Translations under genes and position numbers: made by a program
Shown here: positions 22,002 through 32,194 of the stretch, in pieces
Position numbering within the stretch: the first letter of the stretch is position 1
Layout of the letters: each line of letters begins with the position of its first letter
NCBI GenBank assembly: GCA_037178625.1
Contig: CM074137.1
Coordinates: 1,736,001-1,800,000, forward strand
Length of the DNA stretch: 64,000 nucleotides
From: Skeletonema tropicum
Taxonomy: Eukaryota; Bacillariophyta; Thalassiosirophyceae; Thalassiosirales; Thalassiosiraceae
Direction: 5' to 3'
The notes under the pieces: generated by a model
What the model saw: only the letters and a program-made list of their open reading frames with translations
Database searches by the model: none
Told to the model about the DNA's origin: nothing

Positions 22002-22865
22002 GAATTACTTCAAGAATTCCGAAGCATGCTCTTGGGTCAAAAGATTATCATTTACACTGATCACATCAACCTCACAAGAAACAACATCGGCCAATCTTCT
22101 GATCGAACACGCCGTTGGATGGTCATCTTGAATGAGTTTGGACCTGACATCAGGTACATCAAAGGTATTGATAACACAGTAGCCGACGCGATATCACGTC
22201 TTGACTACTGTCCAAAGACAAATCCCCACAAAGACGACGAAGTGGATGACGACGGCAACTGGAAAACCAACCGTCATGAGAAGTGGAACGCGATGGTTTC
22301 CCTCTTCAGCCATTATAAAAATGACTATGACCCGGAAGACTCACAGTCATTACCACAACCTAAACAAGTGATGACGCATCTCTTCTCACAAGTAGAACAA
22401 CAGGAAGACATGGTCTACCCTGTCACGATTAGTGAGATTGCCGCCGAACAGCGTGCTGATGCAAAGTTGAAAAAGCACTTTGAGAAACCTCAGCGTGACT
22501 CTCAGTTCCAACTTATGATCTACGATGATGTTGAAGTCCTCGTTAAGGGCAGAGACACTAGACAACCCAGACTCGTCATACCGGACTCCTTGCAGGAGAA
22601 AGTGCTGGCTTGGTATCACACGTACCTTCAACACCCCGGTAGAGACAGAATGATGGAAACAATTTCCGCAGTAATGTATTGGCACGGAATGAGTGCTCAA
22701 ATAAAACGGCTGGTCAAAACCTGCGATAAATGTCAGAAGGGCAAGTCGCGCAAGCGAAAATATGGCCATCTTCCGCCGAAAGATGCAATCGTTAGACCAT
22801 GGCACACCGTCTGCGTCGATCTCATTGGACCAATTGAGATTGAGGACAAAGCCGGTACTTGCATG
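22002..22865 (+). pseudogene. Ty3/gypsy pol fragment (RNase H to integrase N-terminus)
   Basis: Starting directly after the Plavaka terminus, the frame reads ELLQEFRSMLLGQKIIIYTD, the C-terminal RNase H region of Ty3/gypsy. It continues through DNTVADAISRL, a spacer, and the integrase zinc-binding segment (H..H at about 22630-22690; CDKCQKGKSRKRKYGH) to VCVDLIGPIEIE. The reverse transcriptase proper and the rest of integrase are missing. The left truncation is explained by the Plavaka insertion. The right end is an abrupt join to a second gypsy fragment on the other strand. The open frame running on to 23333 is only the antisense of that second fragment. Confidence 0.8.
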
Positions 22866-23840
22866 GATTGGACCAACGAGGTCCACGTCGCATTGCTTCC
22901 ATGGATTGAGATCTTGTACTTGACGAGGAGGAAAGTGGCCATAGCCTCGCTGACCAATCTTTGTACGCTGGCAAACATCGCACGAGAAAGCATTGATCCG
23001 GGCTGCCAATTGAGGATGATAGAACTTGGAGAGAGCATTAGTAACTGCTTTGGCTCCTGGATGATTCAACAGGAGATGGAAGTATTCAATAGCGGCGTCT
23101 ACCGCATTGTCCGTGAGGACTATCTTCAAAGTGGATTCATCTTGAGGAGTGGGGCTGTAGCAAATCAACGACGTGTCATGGCGACCAAACGTTCGACAAT
23201 GGTAGAACGTTGGGTAAGTTGTGAGCATCTGCTGAAGGGCAGGACAGCGGCTCTGCTCTTCTGCAAGCCATTCATATCGCAAAGGATTCTGGACGGTAGA
23301 AGGAAGGTTCATGAACTGTTGCACTTGGGCTAAAGGGAACTCATCATCACTGGCCAATTCGGCTAGTTGTTCTTCAAAGACACTGGGCTCTTCGTCTTCA
23401 ACTCGAGGAACATCGTGGGGAACTGGATTGAATTGAACTGGAGTGGAGGAAAGTTCATCCTGCCTCTTCTCGGCACCCGAGAAATCAAACTTGGGGAGAC
23501 GACTGTATGCATCTGCTAAGACATTGAGCTTGCCGGGGTGGTAGAACCACTCTGCATGGAAGGACTCGAGGAAGCACCGCCACCGAAGGACTCGTTGACT
23601 GTTTAAGTTGGAGAATGTTAAGTTGCGATGGTCCGTGAAAATCTTGAGCTTTGCTCCAAAGAGCATGGTACGATATTCCGTGAGGGTGCTGACGATGGCC
23701 AATAATTCCTTTTCCATGGTGGTGTATCGAGATTGTGCCGCCGAGAGTCTTTTGGAGTAATACGCAACGGGGCGCCCGCCAAAGGAGAGACCTTTTGGTC
23801 TAAGCGGTGATTTAGAAAGCTGAAGTCCAGCTCTTTCAAA
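22866..23840 (-). pseudogene. Second Ty3/gypsy pol fragment, opposite strand
   Basis: On the minus strand from about 23775 it reads GGRPVAYYSKRLSAAQSRYT, then EKELLAIVSTLTEYRTMLFG, IFTDHRNLTF, HPGKLNVLADAYSRL, the zinc-binding HPGAK..CDVCQRTKIGQRGYGH, and DVDLVGPIHAST before similarity ends near 22866. It covers the same pol region as the plus-strand fragment but is clearly a different gypsy lineage (different spacer and linker residues). The two meet tail to tail inside integrase. No LTR is recognisable around either piece. Confidence 0.8.
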
Positions 23841-24473
23841 CTGGCATATTTATAAGATGCATGTCTTCAATCTTTACCTATCTATATTAGCTTAAAGTGA
23901 GACACCTCTCTTGCCTGATGTCTTGGATGATGGCCCTGCCAGGGGCCATGCCGTAGAGCAGTCAGGACAGCTGGAAATGCTCCAAAATCATAGCCCTCTT
24001 TGGCCAACCTAATAGACACCTTACTGAGGTACCAGCCACCAACCCAGCAAGCAAGGGATAGTATATAATACCTACTACTAGTATGTAAAGGTGGTTTGGC
24101 ACGAAGTGCCAATGGCTACACTACATGCTGGCTGACCAGCGTGTTTATACCCTTTTCAAAATACCTAGCAGATTTTGAAAAAGTTTTTAGCGATATACTA
24201 TTCCTATGTAAGAGGTCTACGGGTATTTTTCAAAATCTATCGCCAAAATGGGACCTTACCACCAAATTTCATGCTTTGGAGTGCGCCAAAAATCCCTCTA
24301 CAGCCCGAGTTTCGGCAGTTAATAGGTGAGCTGTGCATTCCCCTCCTTTGAAACCCCTGTTTTTACAAAAAACAGGCTTAAATGATCAAAATAACTAGCA
24401 AAGCGTTGTCCTGCCCTAGCTTGGCTATGTTGAGATGGAGAAGGCAGTTTGATGAAGCCTAATTGCATCTATG
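23841..24473. other. Gene-free stretch
   Basis: No coding, RNA gene or clear repeat is seen. A short inverted pair GGCCCTGCC/AGGGGCC near 23932-23948 is the only local structure noticed. Confidence 0.5.
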
Positions 24474-24475
24474 CA

Positions 24476-24825
24476 TATCCCAACCATTTTTTGAAAACGG
24501 CACTTTTGTGCCGTTTTCCGTAGAGCTCTGGTATGTTTCTACGTGTGAGGCAAAACGGCACTTTTGTGCCGTTTTGCTACTCCGACGAAGGCCTCGTGCA
24601 ATTGTTAGAACAAAGCATGAGCCATTGCTGTGTGGCCTTAAGGTTACTTTCTTGCGTAGAAAGGCTACAGGTTTGTAAGGGAAAACACAAAAGGAGCTGT
24701 ACTTTACTCGCTAGCTTTGACACTAACAAGTCGGAGTAGCAAAACGGCACTTTTGTGCCGTTTTCATGCCCTTGCGGTGCTGAAACCCATTGGCAAAACG
24801 GCACATTTTCAAAATGGTTGGGATA
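24476..24825. mobile_element. Fold-back MITE with TA flanks and nested palindromes
   Basis: TCCCAACCATTTT (24478-24490) and its complement (24811-24823) are terminal inverted repeats, each flanked by TA, as in Tc1/mariner-type MITEs. Inside, the self-complementary unit AACGGCACTTTTGTGCCGTT occurs three times (about 24496, 24554 and 24741), with a decayed fourth near 24796. GCTACTCCGAC and its complement GTCGGAGTAGC extend the fold-back. There is no coding capacity. Confidence 0.75.
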
Positions 24826-25234
24826 TGAAGATCCTATGTTAAACTTGGCAGTGGATTCTCTGGCTTTGAATAGGTACCTTAAATGTGGCCCTAGTTAAAG
24901 TGTTAGTGGGACCTGAGAAGTCTCATACTGGCTCCCACCTTGAATTTTGACCCTCAGCAAGGGGATAACCGAATTCTACGTGAAATTTTGGTCTAGATAA
25001 GCTTCCAGGTGGAAATGGCGCGCCCGGATTGCACAGATTTGGGTTTGAGGATTTTTTTGGCCATCAAAACACGAAGATCATGAAGCTGCCGCATGTTGTC
25101 ACCATCCCATACCACGCAATGAAACAACAAAACAAGCATGATATTAATAAAATTTAGGAGGCACCATCATCGTCATCATCACTATCGTTGTCACTATCAA
25201 AATATTTGTCCAGAAATTCTTTATCATAGTTTCC
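24826..25234. other. Gene-free stretch
   Basis: Nothing is seen beyond a TCATC-rich run (25165-25195) just downstream of the SWIM-type gene's stop. Confidence 0.4.
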
Positions 25235-26540
25235 TCACACATCATCACCTGTAAGTTTGAGGCGCGTTGTTTGATGCTTCTGACGCAAGTCTTCATTGCG
25301 ATCGTCAGAGAAGAATCGGAGGTAATGACTCAAAGCATTATCGTCGTCAATCAACTTATCGTCCATCATTTCTTGGAGGCACTTATGGCGGACAAGCTTC
25401 ACGTATTGGCGTTTAGGAGGCAGCGTTTTGTGCACGACATCACGGTTGAATTTATGGATGTCATCCGCTGTCACCCGGGAAGATTTAGTCTTAGTCGCCG
25501 CATCACGAACCTGCACATTTCTACTATTGATCTCACCGTCGATCGCCTTTGTTTCTTTGCTCTGTTGCAGATGATCATCCAATCTCTGGCACAAATCAAT
25601 ACTCTTTACATCTCTCCCTGCCTTCAGGTCGCTCTGTAAAGCCGCCATCTCATCATCTGCTGCACTTTCGTCGCTATCCTTCTTGGCCGAATACCCCCTA
25701 ACCTCCTTGGCTATTGCCTTCCCAATGGCTTTTGAGGCGCTCTTTTCACTCTTCAGGACATTTGCTGCTGCCAGTGGTAGAATCTGCAATGATTTTATCG
25801 GAGGAGGCATGTATTTGCACAAATCAGCAAAACATCAATCATTTTTAATTTGCAACAGACGGATTAGAATGAAGAAGGCAAGGGAATGACTGCAAAATAA
25901 CCAACCGTTAGGACAATCGCATTTTGATTTCTCCGGGAGGTACACAACAACACTGCCGTCGGGTTTGAATGAAAGTGACACATCGTAAACTTCACTCTTC
26001 ATGCTTGGTGTACATTTGATCCGCAAAATTTGGATTGGTTCATCTTGTCCGTCTACCTTGGCAGTACCCAATGTAAGTGATTGAATATCTAAGCTGCCGC
26101 TCACAAATCTCAACCACGATCGTTCACGAATTCCATTCATTCCAGTTCCAAAGATTTCGTCAATGTATTTGCTGTTCACAGTTGGGACTACACTTCTGAT
26201 GAATTGTAGTAAAATAGACTTGTCATTATTCCATCTCAATTCTGAGACACCTGCCATCGTCTCCCAGGAAATGTAAGACTTTGTCTTTACGGCTTCGTTG
26301 AGGCTGATGCGCTCTCGGTCCAATGGCTGCTTGTTCTCGTATGCTAGTCGCACTTGCTTGATGAGAGACAATCTTGAAGTTCCCTTCGGCATAGGTACTC
26401 CATGACAAACCATCCAATCCAACAAAACATTCTGTGCCAGTATTCCAATCGGGCAGTCCTTGAAATATATCACTGAGTTCGGTGGGAGGTTACGAGTTGT
26501 GTCCAATGGGTCTTTTGGTAACGATAGTGGTACAAGCGGC
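25235..26540 (-). pseudogene. SWIM-zinc-finger transposon protein, interrupted by one TGA
   Basis: A single minus-strand frame runs from a possible 3' splice site near 26540 to the stop at 25235, broken only by a TGA just after QIKND (25833-25835). The first part holds the SWIM signature CDCPNGWLFCSH (C-x-C..C-x-H). The C-terminal part is basic and hydrophilic (KRQYVKLVRHKC). SWIM fingers bind DNA or protein and are common in transposon-encoded proteins. No ATG starts the frame, so an upstream exon is missing or lost. It is transcribed divergently from a DDE transposase starting at 26888, which suggests the two belong to one element. Confidence 0.65.
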
Positions 26541-26887
26541 TAGCCCATGATGGCATTTATGTTACTACTGCTAAATTATGCAACGCATCTTTACTCCTTT
26601 GTCTGTATCTGCTGCAAAGCGCAGAAAAATGTAGCGTCCAATATTTCATTGCCAAATTTTGTGATCTATCCGTTCATACTCGCATTTCAAACCATTCCGT
26701 TCAATATTCTGTATTCTCATTCTGGTCATAAAAATCAATATGAAGACTCGTAGCAATCAGTACAATAGTCCAAAGAGGAGAGTCCGCGGAGAGAAGAGGC
26801 AGAAGAACTCGCCATCCAAAAAGCCTTCAGATGACTCTCCATCATCTCGCTTTGCTGCCATCACTAGATGATCCAGTGACCTCGTTT

Positions 26888-27640
26888 GAATAATGCCTTG
26901 CGGCAAAGATGAGAATCAACTGTGGGATGTCCTATCGAACCATTGCATACATCCTTGGGCTGAACGCAGAGAACTCTCATGTTGCAGATAGAGTGAAGTG
27001 GTGGTTTGATAGATGGGGCGAAGCAGGAGAAGATCTCTCTATTCTTGATATAACTGAGGAATTCCTTAAAGCAACTTGTCCTCAAGCATTCAAGGATGAA
27101 GGTCTCGACAATGTTTGTGCAATACCTGACGGCAAAGACTTCAAGATATTTACTCCACGGAAGAATACACTCTTCACTCGCGCGTGCTATTCTGACAAAG
27201 TCCACGCTAGTGCAGTGCGTTGCATTTCATGGTGCACGCCAATGGGTTTAAGTTTTGAGCACACTAATTTTTTTCTTGCTCGTGTATCAGAGAAGGCGCT
27301 CGTTGAGCTGTGGGGACCACGGCTGAGGAAGTGTCCAACAGGATGGGTGATGCTATCAGATCGAGGCTTTTGGGACACAGCACGATACTATCCCAATATG
27401 AACAGGCAAATCACCCCCAAATTCTTGAGTGGTCTCGGCCAATTCACCGCCGACGAGGTGTCTGCTGATAGGACCATCTGCAAGTTGAGGTACACGTGCG
27501 AGGTTGCATTTTCTCGAGTGACGGATAGCGATGGGTTGAAGGATGTCATCCCGGCTTCATTTTACGGCATGTTGGATGCCATGAACCATTGGGGACACGC
27601 CAATGTAAATATTTGTAGGCCGCTAATGCCGCTAAATTAA
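26888..27640 (+). CDS. DDE_4-type (Harbinger/ISL2EU-like) transposase, C-terminal part
   Basis: The frame (first ATG at 26909, 243 aa) has a helix-turn-helix-like SYRTIAYILG, then the catalytic region: AIPDGKDFKIFTPRKN (first Asp), a conserved central block ending in TGWVMLSDRGFWDTARYY (second Asp), and TCEVAFSRV (Glu). The spacing and the D-R-G-F block fit DDE_Tnp_4 transposases, which cut and paste DNA between inverted repeats. An in-frame TAA lies just upstream, so the usual N-terminal DNA-binding domain is absent or on another exon. At 243 aa it is shorter than complete family members. Activity cannot be judged. Confidence 0.7.
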
Positions 27641-28530
27641 GTCGTCATTATTATTCTTTTCTTCTGTTTTTGTTGCCGTAGAGTGTCGAAGAGAAGACGA
27701 ACCGATGATGTGTTGATGTGTCGGGAGATCCGGGCAGTCAGCTTCTGCATGAATATTTAATAATAATAACTCAACTATGCCATAAAAATTGTTGCCGATG
27801 CACAGCCAGTCATGATAATTAACAGCGGCATCGCTCGTTGCTGTTTTTTGGTGGATAGTTTGCCGTGCATACGCATACAGTAGGTGACGACATGGTTGAT
27901 GTTTTGTGTTCGGTGACGGCAGGTTTGGAGCAAAAAGTTGCGCAAACCCAAGGCGGGGACAATATAATCTTTGAGTTACTATTAATACCCCCCCCACCTA
28001 GACACCGGTTTCAGGGCTAGTGGTTCCCCCGAGGGGATTTTCACCCCCGCTGTGTGGACCACTAAAACAAACCTCCAACAAGATGGCATCGGACACAACA
28101 CCAACACAATGGTACAATGGTTGTACTACCCTCTAACAACACTATTAGTTGAGTTATTTTTTACATCGCTTAGTTCTAAACTCATCGGCTGCCGCCCCCC
28201 AGCATCGCCATGGTGCTCATTGACGTGCATTTCTATCGGAGCACGAAAACATTTAATGCATAATGATAGATATTGATCCGCACGAAGGTGCGGGCAAATG
28301 ATGACCATTCGGAGTCAAAAAGCTCTTTGAAAAGGAAGGAAAAGATGTGACGGACGATGCTCTAGATGCCACCATCGGGCGTATTGAGACAATCACTGCA
28401 GATGCGTCTGACCCAGGTGCATGCAATCTTTGTTGAATTTCTCCATGAGGGTGATACGTTTGGTTCAATGATGTCTAGGTAGCGATAATGCAACATCTAC
28501 CTAATTTCCTAAGTGATATGATATGATACG
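27641..28530. other. Non-coding stretch with one arm of an inverted repeat
   Basis: Bases 27952-27983 (GGCGGGGACAATATAATCTT..) are the imperfect complement of 29664-29695 (about 3 mismatches in 32). C-runs follow both arms (27987-27996 and 29632-29642). No gene is supported. Confidence 0.5.
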
Positions 28531-28840
28531 TTGAAGGATTTACACTCTGACTCCATTCCCATCGTTACGAAAGGGATTTACATTCTTCTCCCAGACGAAA
28601 ATATCAATGTCGATGTTATCAATGTTGATCTTCCAACAGAGCCTGCAAAGAAAAAACTAAAAACATGTGCATTCAAGGCGGGCGATGATGGGCAAGGACT
28701 ACAAGTTTGTGGAACACCTCCGTTACGAAACAGATCTTGACGAAGAGACGCGCATCGACACTCAAATCTTGCACTATCTGTATGATTACCTCGAGGAAAT
28801 TAAACTCGGATATCGTGATGAAAAGCAAAAAATAAACTGA
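28531..28840 (+). pseudogene. Degraded coding remnant
   Basis: A frame from 28531 (69 codons, with NVDLPTEPAKKKLKTCAFK) overlaps a short frame from ATG 28688 to 28840 (50 aa, MGKDYKFVEHLRYETDLDEE..). The second is strongly charged and protein-like. A frameshift or intron near 28690 would join them. No family is recognised. Confidence 0.3.
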
Positions 28841-28873
28841 TGACCAATATACAAAAGATCAAAAGTACTCTGT

Positions 28874-29368
28874 GTGCTTTGTGCTGAAGTATTGGAAAGT
28901 CCTCCTTCGAGCAGAGTTCCCTACCCTCCCCGACAATACAGGAATGAAGAGAACGGGCACAAAGTAAGTTTATTGTTCAGTTCTATCTATATTCCTCCTA
29001 ACTTACCAGTTTTGTTGTCACGAAGAAAATATAATGAGCAAACCAGCCGTGATGACATAGATAGCAAAATCGCGACCATGAGCAATCTACGCTGGAGTGA
29101 GTTTGCTGTGCCCGTATTTGAAGAGGCCGTTGCTGCCATCAAGAAAGAAACTCAGCATATTGGCGATCTGCTTCATCGTCACAAGGACTTTTTAGCTGGA
29201 AAGGCTTCATCTATGAGGAAAATAAGATCTGGATCGAAGAAGAAAGTTGTGAGAGGCACTGTTGCGGCTTTTTCGAACGCTTTAAATCCTGTCCAGATCA
29301 GCGATGATGAATTTTATGCCGTCATAGACTCTGGAAAGAAGAGCAGCCGACCCAAGGGCAAAGGCTAA
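28874..29368 (+). CDS. Hypothetical protein of a decayed transposon (up to 164 aa)
   Basis: The frame ends at 29368 with a protein-like, charged C-terminus (NPVQISDDEFYAVID then a basic SGKKSSRPKGKG tail). The central part (SEFAVPVFEEAVAAIKKE, HIGDLLHRHKDFLAGK) looks helical. The first 35 codons are less convincing and include a possible acceptor at about 28978, so the real exon may be shorter. It lies between the arms of the 27952/29664 inverted repeat and may belong to that element. Function unknown. Confidence 0.35.
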   Translation: MLCAEVLESPPSSRVPYPPRQYRNEENGHKVSLLFSSIYIPPNLPVLLSRRKYNEQTSRDDIDSKIATMSNLRWSEFAVPVFEEAVAAIKKETQHIGDLLHRHKDFLAGKASSMRKIRSGSKKKVVRGTVAAFSNALNPVQISDDEFYAVIDSGKKSSRPKGKG

Positions 29369-30151
29369 ATGGATGGGTTCGCCGTTGTGTTGCGGCTGCT
29401 GTCTAGGTTGTTCAATGTCAAATGCTTACCCATTTGTATCATGTGCCTTCAGAGTGGCAAGAAGGTTGTCAAGGGGAAGTCGAAAGATAAATTGGAAGCA
29501 CGAGCGGAGCAGGCACATGCAAAGCAACGAGCAACAACTAAGATCATACACAACCATGCCCACTACTTACGACCTAATACTCTACTACATCCTCTACACC
29601 GGGGGTAAAAATTACGGGGGTAGAAAAGTTGACCCCCCCCCCTCACCACAGCAAGCTGCGCTTAATAGTAACTTGAAGATTAAATTGTCCCCGCCCAAAT
29701 CTGTGCAAAAATGGAGGGTTTGTACCGGGGGCTAAAGGGTGAAACTTAGTTACTGGCAGCCCCTTGTATCTTGGCCCACGTGGGCCGACCGTGGAAGCTT
29801 ATTGAGTCTTGCTTTACTTATTATTGTCGATGTTGCTCTCTGTATCAGCGTTGCCAAAATAGCCAGAGTACAGTTAGTATTTTGTGAGCTTTGTCTGTTG
29901 TGACAGTGAAAAAAGCATGTTCCCGCCCGATTTAGGTAGGAGTAGCTACTGTAGGAATAGTACCGCATACGTAGAAAAAAGTTGCATGCCAATCGATTTG
30001 GGCGTGCATGGCTTATGATGATGACTTGTTAAAAGTTCACTGATCTTTTAGATCTTGGCAAGCTGGGATGAGTGTGTGTGGATGGGTTGGCTCGGAGTTA
30101 CTATTATCGCGGATTTCTCGCTCGGAATAGTGTCCTTTAAATAACATTAAG
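29369..30151. other. Non-coding stretch with the second inverted-repeat arm
   Basis: Contains the arm 29664-29695 and G/C runs (29597-29645). The rest shows no gene. Confidence 0.4.
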
Positions 30152-31743
30152 TTAAGGTGGAACACAAGTGTTTTTGAATATTATTCCTACTGTACAATCG
30201 CTATTTTGGCCGTAGCTAGGGGGTTCGATTCCTTCGTACAGAGACCGTCGCTAACCGGTACCACTCAAAATCCACCCTCCAAATATATCTTTTACACCCT
30301 CACCATGATGTCCTCCACTCCTATGGCCACAGTTATGCACATCTAATAAAAACACCCATTATACTTGGCTCATCCAATCTTATACATAATAATCTAAGCG
30401 TCACCGACCACAATACCCAGTTGATTTACCGAAAACTAATAAATTAACGTCGCCATCAATGGCATAAAATCCACAACTTTTACCTCCCGTCACCCCTCCC
30501 ATCGACATTTCCGTGGTGATATACGACTAAAGAGAGGGTTTCCTCGCGTAAAATCGATATATATTACATGGAAGGCGTCTTTGGATACTTGGAGTGTTTT
30601 CAAACATCAACTAGTACGTGATAATGTACATTTTATCAGTGAGAGGTAATTTATTTTTCTAGCCAGAGTGTATGCAATGATCAACTTTCTAAAGAGCCCA
30701 TGACAGAAGATGGGTGGTTTTCTTTGTATCACACGTTCATATAATCGAATAGAAGACTTCTGTGTGTTGGTGGAGCATCAAGGTAGAGTATAATATCAGA
30801 TAAACTATGTTATTATTTGTTGGTATTTTACGTAAATTATTCTAGATGTAATACTTGATAAATATGATGATGTCCACAATATCCACTATTAATATTACTC
30901 TCATGGATGCATACTATCATAGTAATGATCTATTGATACTTGTTTGGTCGATACCTACGCCGTTTGCATTAATTGTCAGTTGATTGTTGATTCGACGGAA
31001 ACGACAAATTGTGTATTTTTTCACCACGTAGGCGACGTTGTGCAGTCATTACTTCCGCTCCAGAGTGCCAAGCCGTTGTATTTATAGCATAGTAGAGTCG
31101 AGGGAGCGGGTTGGTTGCCTTTAGGAATGGTTTATCGCCCCTCTTTACACAGCACCGCCGATATAAAATATTATATAAAATGTGTCGACACCAAGTAACC
31201 GACGTTCCGGACGGCGCAATCGGGCGAAGAAGCGGGTACCAAGACACTGATGCCTCCCTATGGATGTATAGTATCGATTGTTGCGTCATGGTGTCATCGT
31301 AAATGGTGGCAACGATGATTACCCAAGGCATTAGTCGACAACATCAGTTGCATCATCCAATTTCCGTTACGTCGCTGGACAAAAATTGTTTCTCTTAGGA
31401 TTTGTCGAACCATAGGGTACTTTTTCGAAGGGGATCTACAAATTGGCTCCTCCGCCTTCAACTTCAAAAGTACCCTATGGTACAGTGTCGATTTTGCACT
31501 ACTAGGCAGTCCACAATGGCATCATGGTGGTTGTGCTGTGGTTGTGTATTTGGCCGTTTATCGCGGTGAAAAAGTGTGAGACAGTGCAGTCCGAAGTCGT
31601 TGGGCGAGGTGGGGCGTGACTTGAAACGGCCGTTTTTGAGTTCGCATGAGGGTATACCAATTCCTATCGTCGATCTACAGGCCCATCTTCACTAGATAAA
31701 CGCTACTTTTACTTAGCGTTTTTTTACTTGTGTTCCACCTTAA
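30152..31743. mobile_element. Non-autonomous element flanked by TTAA
   Basis: GGTGGAACACAAGT (30156-30169) and its complement (31726-31739) are perfect 14-bp inverted repeats, flanked by TTAA at 30152-30155 and 31740-31743. TTAA duplication is the hallmark of piggyBac-type transposition, though these ends do not look like the usual piggyBac CCC start. The 1,584-bp interior has no convincing gene. An internal hairpin AAGTACCCTATGG near 31484 pairs with CCATAGGGTACTT near 31410. Confidence 0.65.
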
Positions 31744-32140
31744 GTATGTATGTGATTGCAGCTAGCTATCAATCGACTTGTTTGCAGTGGCATTGATTCG
31801 GAGATACTTTAAGTTGGAAATCTGGTACCGAAGCTTTTACAAGTCAACAAAACTGAGGAGAAGATAAATTACGACTTGCACAAGTACGTTAACGCGACTT
31901 GCGACTTGGTGAGGTAGGAGGCCTTTTGGCTCTCTGAGAGAGGCCTACCGGGATAGCAGGCGTGTGGGTGGTCAGCAGAGATGTAAAGTAGGTACATAAG
32001 TTCATGCATAGCTTTTCGACTCAAACCAAAACTGAGAAGATCTGATAATATATAGTACTTTACGGTCCGTCCATCACCACAACTATTCCCCTCCGATCGA
32101 TGTGTAGTGTGGTGGAAAGACAGGCATCTCAATGAAAAAA
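31744..32140. other. Gene-free stretch before the MULE
   Basis: No gene is seen. The MULE's true outer edge may lie in here, but I found no matching partner on the right side. Confidence 0.4.
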
Positions 32141-32194
32141 GCAACCGCCACCACCGCAGGCACCGTTCGAAAGCAACTGCAGGTGCGTCGACCA
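32141..32194 (+). repeat. MULE left inverted repeat
   Basis: Imperfect complement of 47599-47660. A related GTGCGTCGACCATGGTGCG motif follows at 32236-32254. Confidence 0.6.

Noticed and set aside
22866..23333. Plus-strand continuation of the gypsy frame
   Set aside because: It is antisense to the minus-strand gypsy integrase and has no similarity of its own.
24490..24800. CRISPR-like regularly repeated palindromes
   Set aside because: Unequal spacing, only three or four units, and clear terminal inverted repeats make it a MITE.
25037..29707. 15-bp inverted match TTGCACAGATTTGGG as ends of one element
   Set aside because: A match this short is expected by chance in 64 kb, and the flanks do not extend it.
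30200..30245. tRNA-like GGGGTTCGATTCC (B-box-like)
   Set aside because: No acceptor stem or properly spaced A-box can be drawn.
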